Positions 45,955 through 56,280 of a stretch of 64,000 bases of DNA are shown piece by piece (within the stretch, counting starts at the first letter, position 1; every line of letters begins with the position of its first letter). The stretch covers positions 3,376,097-3,440,096 of the forward strand of contig CAXIPT010000005.1 of NCBI GenBank assembly GCA_964030475.1. Reading direction: 5' to 3'. The notes under the pieces are model-generated. The model did not search any database, had not been told where the DNA came from, and saw nothing but the letters and a program-made list of their open reading frames with translations. This stretch comes from Tethya wilhelma. Its lineage: Eukaryota > Porifera > Demospongiae > Tethyida > Tethyidae. The translations under genes and the position numbers were made by a program.

Positions 45955-46146
45955 ATGATGGATAGCCAAGAGCACCAGGGCGAACAGCCTCCCTGCAGCC
46001 ACGCCAAACCTTTTAGATTTAACTCAGAGCAGAAAAAAGTACTACAAGATTACTGGGATAATGGTATGAGCTCGTGCTCAGTGGAGCACTCTGTTCAGAT
46101 GGAAGAATGCTCAGAAAAGGCACGTTGTACTGTGGAGCAAGTAAAA
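45955..46146 (+). CDS. Homeodomain-like first exon
   Basis: ATG ATG at 45955 (in-frame ATG also at 45937). It reads MMDSQEHQGEQPPCSHAKPF, then RFNSEQKKVLQDYWDNGMSS and CTVEQVK, ending at AAA|GTAAGC. The spacing (F..EQ..VL...Y..GM.S through T.EQVK) fits helices 1-3 of an atypical homeodomain of the kind that continues W(I/F).NRR. The donor falls at the classical homeodomain intron site after QVK. No following exon with WxxNRR was found before the repeat block at 46324. The gene is either longer than visible, broken by the assembly gap at 46436, or dead. Confidence 0.5.
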
Positions 46147-46323
46147 GTAAGCCTATTTCCAACTCTTTCAATGTTTATAAGAACTGAACCATCATGAATC
46201 TCTGTCATCAACACTAAGTTTTAAGAATTCAAGTTTTAATGACAATATAAACCATGCACGTTAATTTTACTGCCATGGATTAAATCTTTAATAGACTATC
46301 GGATCTGGTGCCCAGACCCCATT

Positions 46324-46436
46324 CCCAGTACAGTAGTACTGGGTACACAGGAATGGCACGGATGGCCCATTAGCACAATACAAATATTCACGCGAATAAT
46401 GCTGCAAAAACTGAGCGCTTAGCACTAAAAGGTTTN
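46324..46436 (-). repeat. R1 fragment ending at an assembly gap
   Basis: CCCAGTACAGTAGTACTGGG hairpin followed by the CATTAGCACAATACAAATAT module. It breaks at a single N (46436), after which R1 continues on the opposite strand. Confidence 0.75.
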
Positions 46437-48960
46437 TATTTGTGTCTTGTTAGCTAAAGATAACTTCCCTACTGAAGAACTGAACACAGAGAACGACAGG
46501 ATAGGACAGAACTTGGGGCACTGAATACTGCAATAGATTCCAAATAACGCGCGCTTGAATATGGAAAGGGTCGTTAGGTAGCTAGCTAATGAATAATGCA
46601 TGATTTAGAAATTAATGGCCGCCATATGGAGAAGGCGCTTTTTGCCTTGTATCTAGCAACTCAATGAGCAGCACAAAAACCGATGGCAAAAGCGACTGTC
46701 CCCAAAGAAACCAAGTTTGCTCGTTCTAGAATCAGCTTCTAAAAGTGAATAGTCTCTGAGAAAAGTTGAGCCAAGATAGAAAAAGAAGAAGATGGAGAAA
46801 TTAAGAGGTTTTGCATAATGGTACTTTAGCAATGGTTTTTGGCCATGTTTTAGGGCTCATTAGAAAGAGAAAGAGCTAAATTGTAGTTTAAGGATGGTCG
46901 GACATGCCCATGCACCGCGTTGCTAGGGAAATTTCCAACTTGCAAAAGACACAAAATATCAACTTTTCTGTCCAGATTTTTACACAAACAGGTAGCGCTA
47001 ATGGATATCTAGCTATACTGAGCAAGCTAGTGTTCTAGTTTGTGTTGAAATAGATGCGATAGGCAGAAAACTGGAAGTCAGTGAAAAAGCTGCCATTCAG
47101 AAATTTTTTTTTATATGAACGAAGAACCAAAAAGGAGGTATACCTAGCTGCTAAACACTTCTACGTATCATTTTTCGCTATTTCTTGGCTGCTTCCACTG
47201 TCTTTGTTCGGTTTTTTTCGACAGACCCACTGATCTAACCAACCAGGGATGAATAAATGGAAAAAGAATACTTACTTCTAAAGAGCTGACATCAGGCAGT
47301 TTGTGTTCTAAATTTGGCACTCTTGCAGTGGTCACAAAGAGAGATTTTACAAAAAGCGGTACATCAAAGAAGCTGCTCCTTTGAAGTGGATTATCTGCCT
47401 ATGTGTTTTATTTAGTATTGAACGCGAGTAGAAAATAATTTGTACAAGTGGCAGATCAGAGTGAAATCTTTTGTGATCGTGGTAGCTGTTAAAGAACGGC
47501 CAGCTGAGGTGAAATATGGTTGGTGACAAGGAAAGCAATGGCTGAGGTATTACTGGAGGTCAGACTGGTCTACTCAATGCTGCTAACTTCACCTCAAAGT
47601 GACTGACTGTTTTCTCTCTAATTGAAGAGCACTGAGATGAAATGAGCCACACTGATTTGTTGTTGGTTTCTCAAGCATGCTGGTGATGCTTCCATACTGC
47701 TGTGAAACTCTGGGACTAGCTCAAGTTCTGTTCTGAAAGGAAGGTAATCCAGCAAATTATCGCGTACCATGATGAGTGAACTGATTTGCTAGTGTAGTGT
47801 ATGGTCTATAGCTCCATGTGTCCTTACTATTACCATAAAATGTGATTCTGCATGCATCAACTCTGTGTGTGTGCTAAGTATGAATGTTTGAAGTGAGTTT
47901 TTTTTAGAAAACATTATGGAAAGATATATTACACTTGTGTACAACAAAAACGACAAAATTTACCAGGCTATAGCTGTTTAGGATAGTACGTATATGTACT
48001 CTTGACTTGTGCATGTTTGTCTCGCTTCTTGTACATTCTTCTTCTTTCAGTTTGGCATCTGTACACCTTGAAGTAGCAGACCACTTTTCATATGCAGCAG
48101 AGATTGTACAGATACGCTCAATCTTGTAAGCAAAATAAAATACTGTTTGAGCACAAGTCTTTTTCTTTTTCTTTTCTTTTTTTTTTTTTACAGATTTTAC
48201 AGTAGGAGTGACAACATCATACTTGTTACTTTGTGGTACACCACAATCTATATTGGCAGAAATTCACCCTTGTTCGGAGTCTTCTGGACTGTACATTGTC
48301 TCCTCAACAGCGCAGTTACTCGTCATTGAGTTTCAAGTTGGATTTAGCATCCATCTGTTCTGTCTTAGGAAACCAGCTCATATACTATACCATCCAGCTC
48401 TGTTGCTGTATTGGAATCGTCTTGATAGTCCACCTGAAAGCCAGCCAGTTCATAGATGCTTTATTTTCTGGCATTAATATACACTAGCTCCATACTTCTG
48501 GAATACAAACTATTCAGTTTTGATACTTACCCAATTACTGGTTATTGATGTGTATAGTAGTACTGTTAAACTTTTTCTGTTGCTTTCAGGCATCTTGAAT
48601 ATTTGCCACCTAGTGTCACTCTCTTTTGAAGAGCTCTTTCTCTTTGATGAGGGCTTGTTTTGTTGTAAAAAAAAGCAATAAAAAGTAGCCAGCTATCTAG
48701 TTGTAAGATCCCGCGCAGAATCTTCATGCGCAATCATTCTATACTTTCGGTTGTGGTTTGTGGTGATGTTAAACGACACAATTATGACGCGATTCTTCCT
48801 GCCCCCGCGATATTCGCGTGTTGCTATGTCCGACCACCCTTAAAATGCCTTTTAGTGCCAAGCACTCAGTTTTTGCAGAGTTATTTGTGTGAATATTTGT
48901 ATTGGGCTAATGGGCCATCCGTGCCATTCCTATGTACCCAGAACTATCGTACTGGGAATA
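46437..48960 (+). repeat. R1 copy carrying a nested TTAA element
   Basis: R1 sequence 46437-46891 and 48840-48960 is separated by the element at 46892-48839. Rejoining gives the uninterrupted R1 order (...GTAGTTTAA / ...GCCTTTTAGTGCCAAGC). Ends with the terminal hairpin ACCCAGAACTATCGTACTGG. Confidence 0.85.
46892..48839 (+). mobile_element. DNA transposon with TTAA target duplication (piggyBac/Kolobok type), non-autonomous
   Basis: TIRs GGATGGTCGGACATGCC and complementary GCTATGTCCGACCACCC are flanked by TTAA on both sides (46888-46891, 48840-48843). 1948 bp. No transposase motif is visible. A stretch of about 90 codons (48208-48477, MTTSYLLLCGTPQSILAEIH...) is open here and in the inverted copy at 53107-53376. 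This is expected if the copies are recent and is not proof of coding. Copy 2 (52238-53382) is its inverted duplicate. Confidence 0.82.
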
Positions 48961-49400
48961 AAGGAATACTTAAATGCTCACACCCACTGGCAAAACTGTA
49001 CTATAACATTACAAAGAAACGTTTAAATGCTCATACTTACTTGCAAAATGATACTATAACATTATAAAGGAACATTTTAAATGCTCACACCTACTTACAA
49101 AACGGTACTGTAACATTATAAAGGAACATTTAAATGCTCACATTTACTTACAATACGGTACTATAATATTATAAAGTAAGCTCACACCCACTGGCAAAAC
49201 GGTACTATAACATTATAAAGGAACGCTTAAATGCTCACATCCACTGGCAAAACAGTGCAATAATCTTAATGCTCATACCCACCAGCAATGAACATTACGA
49301 GAATGTTTAATAGCTCAGACCCACAGGGAACTATCAAATCAGTATATAAGGTAACATGCTCAGATTCATTGGCAAACGGTACTATAAATAAAATAATGAT
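48961..49400. repeat. Degenerate tandem repeat of about 48-bp units
   Basis: Seven or eight units built from TAAATGCTCACA(C/T)CCACTGG, CAAAACGGTACTATAACATT and ATAAAGGAACATT. Confidence 0.85.
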
Positions 49401-49727
49401 AATAAAATTTAATGTTAAAATGCTTGGACATACCACTTAAATGTGTAAAAGATACTACCATTGAACAGTATTGTTTGTTTTGTTGTTTTTATAAAAAAGA
49501 AAACTATGAGTCTGGGTATTAAGTTTTGTAAGTTAAGTAGCCTTCAATCCAATCCATGTCACCAACAAGGACTCTCCAAATGATGTTATATAGTAACGCT
49601 TGTCTGGTTCCATACTGGGAACTTTAAATATTTTCATAAAATCAAAACAATTGTATACAATGTACTTGCTTTGAGTAAAATTACACCAATAGTAAGTTCT
49701 GCTATCACTGTGTTTAACATCTCAGGA

Positions 49728-50400
49728 TTTTCAACCTGCTTTTGTTGAAAAAATGCTGCTATCTAATGATGCAGATGGATTCAATGATAGGCAGTTATTT
49801 GCATTTCCTCCACAACATGATGTCTTCCTCAAAGATCTAGCTCTACCTATTTCTTCACACATGCCATCGCTTACAAGTGTGTACACCATACTTCAATACC
49901 ATCATCAAAAGCCTGTCGAATAAGTCATATTGATTGATGCATTATAATTTCGGTAGTTTCTGGACCAGGAGCTACACCCATTTAGAGTAATAAGTGTCTT
50001 GTGGTCCATCACTGATCCAGACTGCTTGTACAAATCCAATTGTCCATAAAGTGTGGACATCTCATCAAACAGTCCCAAAACCTGACAGCCGTTCCTCTTC
50101 ATAACATGATGCAGTTCCTCAAAACTAAAATTGTCAATAATCAACTGTGGTGGAGTGTCCGGTACTTTCAATGAGGATGATTCGTTTGATGCTTGCCATT
50201 TTTTAATTTCGTTTAGCTGAACTTCAAGAAGCGTTTTTTTTCAGAAGCTTCATTGCAGCCATTTTCTTTTGACCAGCTATTATGAACCACAGAATTGCTG
50301 GCTCATACCATATTGGGTTAACTTTCACATGAGCATTAATGCCCATGATTGCAGCAACAATGGTCAACAAAGGGAAGAAAATAAACTCACTGGACAAGCT
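49728..50400 (-). pseudogene. DUF3987-like (primase/helicase-type) relic with an internal inversion
   Basis: The minus strand from about 50390 reads PLLTIVAAIMGINAHVKVNP, IWYEPAILWFIIAGQKKMAA, then TPPQLIIDNFSFEELHHVMK, LGLFDEMSTLYGQLDLYKQS and LITLNGCSSWSRNY, ending in TGF and a stop near 49920. The part that should follow (QPAFVEKMLLSNDADGFNDR, QLFAFPPQHDVFLKDLALP) lies at 49728-49925 on the + strand, head to head. The ends overlap in the same few bases, so the 3' third has been inverted in place. DUF3987-type proteins are related to phage/plasmid primase-helicases; in animals they occur in repeats. A one-base disturbance (GCGTTTTTTTTC) is also seen near 50230. Confidence 0.65.
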
Positions 50401-50695
50401 ATATAGTCAGCAGTGGTCTAAGGTAGTTTTATAGTATATGACCTGACCATGGCAACCGCCACATGATGTGATACTCCAGAATTTGATGAACTCATAGTTG
50501 AATTATCAGATTCAATGTTTTATACAAGATGCTGGTCTTGCTGAATTTCAAAAATACTATGATAATTTGGTGACAAGACAGGGAAAACAGTGAGATAAAA
50601 ACATTCAAGGCATCCTATTAGTGGCTCTCATTGAGTAGCTAAAAAACGTCTTCTTCATATGGCTGCCATTAATTTCTACACTAATACATAATTTA

Positions 50696-51438
50696 CAAGA
50701 CTAAAACATTGGAAATGTAACAGAAATTGGCTAAATCGTAAAAAGAACGCAAACTAGATGGAATGGCTGTTAGAGTGTTTGCAGAATTCTTCCTGCATTT
50801 AACAATCTCCTTATTGAGTCTCTCATTTTGCCCACAGGAAAAATTCCTTGCACACTCTAACAGCCATTCCATCTTGTCTGTGTTCTTTTTACGATTTAGC
50901 CATTCCTGTGCCTCATTACATTTCCAATGTTTTTTTACTTGTTTGTTCTCATTTTCCCGTAATTCTACAAATCACATATGAGTTGTGTGTAACTAGCTAC
51001 TGAGCTAATAGGTTGGTAAGCCAGACTACTGAGCCAGCAGGCTGCTGAGTAAGTTGTGTAGCCTGCTTGATACTGAAGTTAAACACAGGTCACTTGGAAG
51101 TAGGAGCTGTATCATAAGATGTACTTGCCTTTCTACATGTAATGATAATCGAAGTCATCTCTTAAGAAGAGCATACACTGAGGAAAAGATAAAGAAGAAG
51201 AAGAAGAAGAAGAAGATGGAGAAAATTGGAGGTTTGGCATGTTTGTGTTTGTTACTTTAGCAGCGGTTTTAGGCCATGTTTTTGGGCTTATTAGAAAGGG
51301 AAAGAGCTAAATAATAGCTTAAGAAGCCTTTTAGTGCTAAGCGCTCAGTTTTTGCAGTTATTCGTGTGAATATTTGTATTGCGCTAATGGGCCATCCGTG
51401 CCATTCCTGTGTGTACCCAGTACTACTGTACTGGGAAT
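50696..51438 (+). repeat. Compact full R1 repeat
   Basis: Foldback 50696-50941, spacer with GGTTGGTAAGCCAGACTACT and GTAGCCTGCTTGATACTGAA, (GAA)n at about 51190-51216, the GATGGAGAAAATTGGAGG module, and the terminal hairpin CCCAGTACTACTGTACTGGG at about 51417-51436. It skips the AATAACGCACACTT to GCGCTTTTCGCC middle present in other copies. Confidence 0.8.
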
Positions 51439-52118
51439 TAGCTACTGGGGAAATCAAATTGATGATCCTTTCCACATACGTGTTATTTGGAATTTAAATT
51501 CAAGTTGCCTGGAACTATACTATGATACTCTTCTTAGGAGGTGAATACTTTCTTAGATTATCGTGAAATAGTAAAGCAAGTAAATCTTATGATACAGCTC
51601 CTGACTCCATGCACCATCATACAAACTCAAATGTGATTTTGTAAAATTATTAAAGAATTAGAAAAACAAGTAAGAAACATTGGAAATGTAATGAGACACA
51701 GGAATGGCTAAATTGTAAAAACAAATCAAACATGATCGAATCCTGTGGGCAAAATGAGAGTCCTCAGGTACATTAAGGCATGGTTTGCGCATATTAAGGC
51801 CTAGTTTAAACAAGCAAAAAAAACATCAAAAATGTAATAAGACACAGGAATGGCCAAATTGTAAAACGAAGGCAAACAATATGGAATGGCTGTTAGAGTG
51901 TGTGCAGAATTCTTCCTGTATGGGCTGCATTTAACAATCTCCTTATTGAGTCTCTCATTTTGCCCACAGGAAGAATTCCTTACACACTATCAGCCATTCC
52001 ATCTTGTTTGCGTTCTTTTTGCGATTTAGCCATTCCTGTGTCTCATTACATTTCCTTACTTGTTTGTTCTCATTTTTCCATAATTCTACAAATCACATTT
52101 GAGTTGGTACGTGCTTTA
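51439..52118. repeat. R1 spacer (minus) and foldback pieces
   Basis: Spacer pieces on the minus strand (GAGGTGAATACTTTC, GATACAGCTCCTGACTCC) to 51650, a half foldback at about 51668-51730, then a complete foldback at 51810-52062. No gene. Confidence 0.65.
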
Positions 52119-53382
52119 TTCCCAGTACGATAGTTCTGGGTACATAGGAATGGCACGGATGACCCATTAGCCCAATACAAATATTCACACGAATAACTCT
52201 GCAAAAACTGAGTGCTTGGCTCTAAAAGGTATTATAAGGGTGGTCGGACATAGCAACACGCGAATATTGCGTGGGCAGGAAGAATCGCGTCATAATTGTG
52301 TCGTTTAACATCACCACAAACCTCAACCGGATGATTGCGCATGAAGATTCTGCGTGGGATCTTACAACTAGATAGCTGGCTACTTTTTATTGCTTTTTTT
52401 ACAACAAAACAAGCCCTCATCAAAGAGAAAGAGCTCTTCAAAAGAGAGTGACACTAGGTGGCAAGTATTCAAGATGCCTGAAAGCAACTGAAAAAGTTTA
52501 ACAGTACTACTATACACCAGAGATGCCAACCTTAGAATGATGTATAGAGTGAGATTGGTCGAAGAAATGCGTGAGAGTTGGCCTAAATGCGTGAGACTAG
52601 CTATCTTATTGCACCCGAATGATATTTCGAGCTAATATTAAACTTTATGGTGTTTTTTAATAGTGAATATAGTTCATTGTAACTGCAATTATTTACTTAC
52701 TGTGTCTTGAATCTTACTCTTGGGTAGAGGTCCCGTTAGCACCATACATATTAGAACGCTGACTAGCGCACTTATCTTGCAAAATTAATGCTTGCTGACT
52801 CAGCAAACAAGATCACGTGATTGAAATTATATTATAATATACATGTATATACGTATAGTATACTATTGTCACATGATCAGGATGCAATTAACAGCGTGAA
52901 ATACTAAAAAGAGGGAGTGGCCTGAGTACAGCAGAATGCGTGAGTTTTGAAGTCGTATGCGTGTGAGCGTGAGAATAACCTCAAATGCGTGTGTCTCACG
53001 CTAAATGCGTGAGAGTTGGCATGTCTGTATACACATCAATAACCAGTAATTGGGTAAGTATCAAAACTGAATGGTTTGTATTCCAGAAGTATGGAGCTAG
53101 TGTATATTAATGCCAGAAAATAAAGCGTCTATGAACTGGCTGGCTTTCAGGTGGACTATCAAGACGATTCCGATACAGCAACAGAGCTGGATGGTATAGT
53201 ATATGAGCTGGTTTCCTAAGACAGAACATATGGATGCTAAATCCAACTTGAAACTCAATGACGAGGAAGTGCGCTGTTGAGGAGACAATGTACGGACCAG
53301 AAGACTCTGAACAAGGGTGAATTTCTGCCAATATAGATTGTGGTGTACCACAAAGTAACAAGTATGATGTTGTCACTCCTAC
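52119..53382 (-). repeat. Inverted duplicate of the R1 plus TTAA-element composite, ending at an N
   Basis: Sequence 52119-52237 is R1 with the same private variants as 48840-48960 (TAGTTCTGGG / CCCAGAACTA; CCCATTAGCCC / GGGCTAATGGG). The TTAA element follows at 52238 at the same R1 position (here ATAA). It runs to the N at 53383, split by a hAT-like insertion at 52518-53027. Confidence 0.82.
52518..53027. mobile_element. hAT-like MITE nested in the TTAA element
   Basis: 510 bp, ends CAGAGATGCCAACC and GTTGGCATGTCTG, with subterminal AAATGCGTGAGAGTTGGC repeats. Flanked by TATACAC at 52511-52517 and 53028-53034; the uninterrupted sister copy at about 48550 has it once. A 7-bp duplication is one short of the hAT norm; the end base may be mis-set. 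Confidence 0.8.
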
Positions 53383-53611
53383 NATTTAAAGGGGTGTGGT
53401 TAAGTTGCCATAGATACCTACGGGGCACGCGTGCGTGTCAACTCAGCAATAATTTGTGGTCCCAGTCCTTAATGCACCTGAGAAGCCAAGCTCAAGTGTA
53501 AATGCCGGTCTAGAAAATCGTATGTAACTGTGTTTGTACGATATGACTCAGCTATTATCACAAGTACACACATACGTACAGTAAATAGACTACTTACTTT
53601 CACAAACTACA

Positions 53612-53946
53612 ACTGTACACTTTCAATAACTTGAGCATGCACGGATGAAACTCTACTGCACCTGTCAGATTGACCATGAAATTATAGCGACAGTACGTTA
53701 ACACAGGGGTCTTGCAAACACAGCCACCATCGACACATCCTGACCCTCACCGTTCGGCCATCAACACCACCTGTATACACCTCTACCACACATAATAAGA
53801 ACTGTTACACTAAAATTTGTGTCTAATTGTTTTATAACTCTGTAAGTACTGACCTGAGCTTGAGAAATAGAGCCACTAGATGGCTCAGAACCAATGGACT
53901 GTCTCCAAATATTTATAGCAGCTACAAGCAGCAGTACAAGCTTCAT
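53612..53946 (-). CDS. Putative small secreted protein, signal-peptide exon plus possible Cys-rich exon
   Basis: Exon 53946-53854 reads MKLVLLLVAAINIWRQSIGS then EPSSGSISQAQ and ends at CAG|GTCAGT. It has a classical signal peptide (K, then LVLLLVAAI) with likely cleavage after about residue 19. A downstream open stretch on the same strand (about 53738-53612) reads CVDGGCVCKTPVLTYCRYNF and CMLKLLKVYSCSL before a TGA. The Cys spacing suits a small disulphide-rich secreted protein. The acceptor and phase between the two are not settled, so exon 2 is tentative. Confidence 0.4.
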
Positions 53947-54102
53947 TTTTGAGACTTTGAGAGACTTCTAGGCGTCATTGACGGTCCTATCAGTCTTCAG
54001 ACATGCAAAAAGGACTCCTTTTCACTTTCACTCAAGAATTTTATTCCCTGGCATGGTAAAAGAACGCTTCTTTCTCAAAATACACGTAGTTTTCTTTAAA
54101 AA

Positions 54103-54163
54103 ATGCAGCAATTGTTCATTTGTGGCGCTCTCTGTATCACTCTAAGTTTGAGCAGCTGTTTTG
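54103..54163 (+). CDS. Signal-peptide first exon of an unknown secreted protein
   Basis: The ATG at 54103 reads MQQLFICGALCITLSLSSCF and ends at G|GTTAGT. It is a typical hydrophobic secretion signal with a splice donor right after it. It is transcribed divergently from the minus-strand signal-peptide exon at 53946, starts 157 bp apart. No second exon was found. A TGACGTCA palindrome lies at 54255-54262, inside the putative intron. Confidence 0.35.
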
Positions 54164-54339
54164 GTTAGTAAAACTCAGAAAAAAACAGTGTAAAACCTAT
54201 GCGAGTAAGTCCCTTGCTTAGTTACCAATTTTCTAAAGTTCCAACGCCATTTTCTGACGTCATGAATTTGTGGCCGGTCATGCCCCTTTTATACGCGACC
54301 TCCTCATTTAAGGAAGGACAGAGCCTATTTAGCTGCTGA

Positions 54340-55290
54340 GCTGGTATTGAAGTCACAACTTGTTGTGTAGCCTGCTTGATACTGAAGTGAAACACACATC
54401 TCAGTCATTTGGAGGCAGGAGCTGTATCATAAGATTTACTTGTCTTTCTATGTGTTATGCTAGTCAAAGTCCTGATTCATCTCTTAAGAAGAGCAACCAG
54501 GTATTAGCCTCGTTCCTAGGCTCCTCCTTCGCGAATATTTTCTTCGAAAATAAGGAAGGAGAGAGCCTGGTCTACCAGTAGTCACGTGAATGACGTACTG
54601 TTTTACGTAATTCAAGTTAGTTAGCAAGAGAAAATTTCCTGGGAGCGACCGCGAACAGAACAGAACAAAAAAATGCTTGAAAAAAACTACCATTTGCTTG
54701 TTTAAAGTCTTTTCTTGTGAGCCAAGAGTTAAGATGTACTTTTCCCAAACAGCATTTGTGATCGTCGCTTTTGTTTTATACCTTGGTTTGGTCAAACTGA
54801 AAGGTCGAGAGTGGACACAGAACCAAAAATGCTGATTCAGAGAGACTGCCATTTATCTGTTGCTTCTTGGACTATCTTTGGAGACTACTGGCTGCTTTTT
54901 TCTTGTCTATTCCCATAGTCTTCTACGTCTAGCTCTCTCAGAGCTCGTAGATACGCAAAAAAATTTTGCTCACATCAACTGACTGGAACGCGTGCGTGAC
55001 GCATTTTAGATAAAGCGCGTAATGCTGAGTAGACTCACGTCTACCAGACGTCTACCCTGTACATCACTCACGTGACTACTGGTACCAGGCTCTCTCCTTC
55101 CTTATTTTCGAAGAAAATATTCGCGAAGGAGGAGCCTGGGAATGAGGCTAACCAGGTATCACAAAATAGTTCCAGGCAACTTCAGTGCATTTAATTCCAA
55201 ATAACGCACACTTTTGTGTGTGGAAAGGGTCGTCAATTCGAATTTTCTAGAAGCTAATGAATTATTCATGAGTGTAGAAATTAATGGCAG
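54340..55290 (+). repeat. R1 spacer module hosting MULE-like copy B
   Basis: GTAGCCTGCTTGATACTGAA, CATTTGGAGGCAGGAGCTG and AAGAAGAGCAACCAGGTAT lead into the element at 54505-55150; afterwards ACCAGGTATCACAAAAT and CCAAATAACGCACACTTTTG continue R1. Confidence 0.8.
54505..55150. mobile_element. MULE-like DNA transposon, non-autonomous, copy B
   Basis: TIRs of about 80-90 bp (TAGCCTCGTTCCTAGGCTCC..., then TTCGCGAATATTTTCTTCGA, closing GGAATGAGGCTA). They are flanked by a perfect 9-bp duplication ACCAGGTAT at 54496-54504 and 55151-55159. The empty site is seen in the R1 copy at about 45768. 646 bp, no transposase. Confidence 0.9.
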
Positions 55291-55295
55291 CCATA

Positions 55296-56280
55296 CAGTC
55301 TACACTAAGACCCCCGGAAATACATACTATTTATCGAACATTTTGGGTTTGTACAGAGAGTATGGGAGATAATGAGATTCATACTACACGTGGCAAGTTG
55401 TAAATTAGCTGTTATTTCTACCAGTAATAACTCGTGTTCAGGACTAGTTCAGTTTAAACCGGTATGATTTTTAAGCAGAGGAGGTCAAGCGCTCTGAATT
55501 GATACCAAAGTAAGTCAAAATAAAAAAGTAAACTACAGCTAAGTAGCTAGCTACCATGGAGTGGAGAAGATAACTTTGAAATTGGATCAAATCAGTACTG
55601 AGTGTGTATGAAGCTTACAGAGTACATTTTTAGAATGTCTACATCTTGGACTGTAGTCAGCTATGTGCAAGAAAGTTGCAACTAAAGTATGAAAAAAATA
55701 CAGCTTGTACAAAATCATGAATAATTGCTGTGTTAATCAAGCACTCACACAGCCTAGGAAGGGTCCACAGAGTTCTAGTCAGCACTGAAATGTAGCTCTA
55801 CACTTGCTCTAATAGACTGTAAAGAGTTAGACTGCTAGCGCTTGGTAGACAGTGAAAAGTTGCCATCTTTGCTGGGCATGTTTTAGAACTTCCACAGAAA
55901 TTAATGATATTCATGTATTTTGAAATTGGATCAAATCGGTACTGGATATCTCTGCTTGTGTAGAATTCAGATATAGTACTAGCACTATACGTACCTTGAA
56001 TCTGGAATGAAACAATCCATGCGTGTTGAAGATACCAGGCATGGAAAACTGGAAAAGAAGCGACTTTGCTCATCAAATACTGTCAGTTTACGTAAGTACA
56101 AGAGGGCGCGGCGCAATAGTACAAGGTATGAATATTAATGACCACTGAGCCTCATGGAGTAATTATATTCATTAACCACAACGTGTCACAACTGCAGATT
56201 ATGACACAACTGTACAATGCATTCCACTTGTATGACACGCTTCCGTTTGTGTGATAAACTTGGGGTCTTAGTGTAGACTG
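55296..56280. mobile_element. DNA element with 3-bp target duplication, nested in R1
   Basis: TIRs CAGTCTACACTAAGACCCC at both ends, flanked by ATA (55293-55295, 56281-56283). The R1 target CCATATGG is restored when removed. 985 bp. A 3-bp duplication suggests PIF/Harbinger or CACTA relatives. An open frame at 55798-56076 (minus) has no recognisable domain. Confidence 0.85.

Noticed and set aside
48208..48487. Open frames conserved in both TTAA-element copies (also 53097-53376)
   Set aside because: As a gene: overlapping frames on one strand are equally open and the copies are recent duplicates, so conservation is uninformative; kept only as a note.
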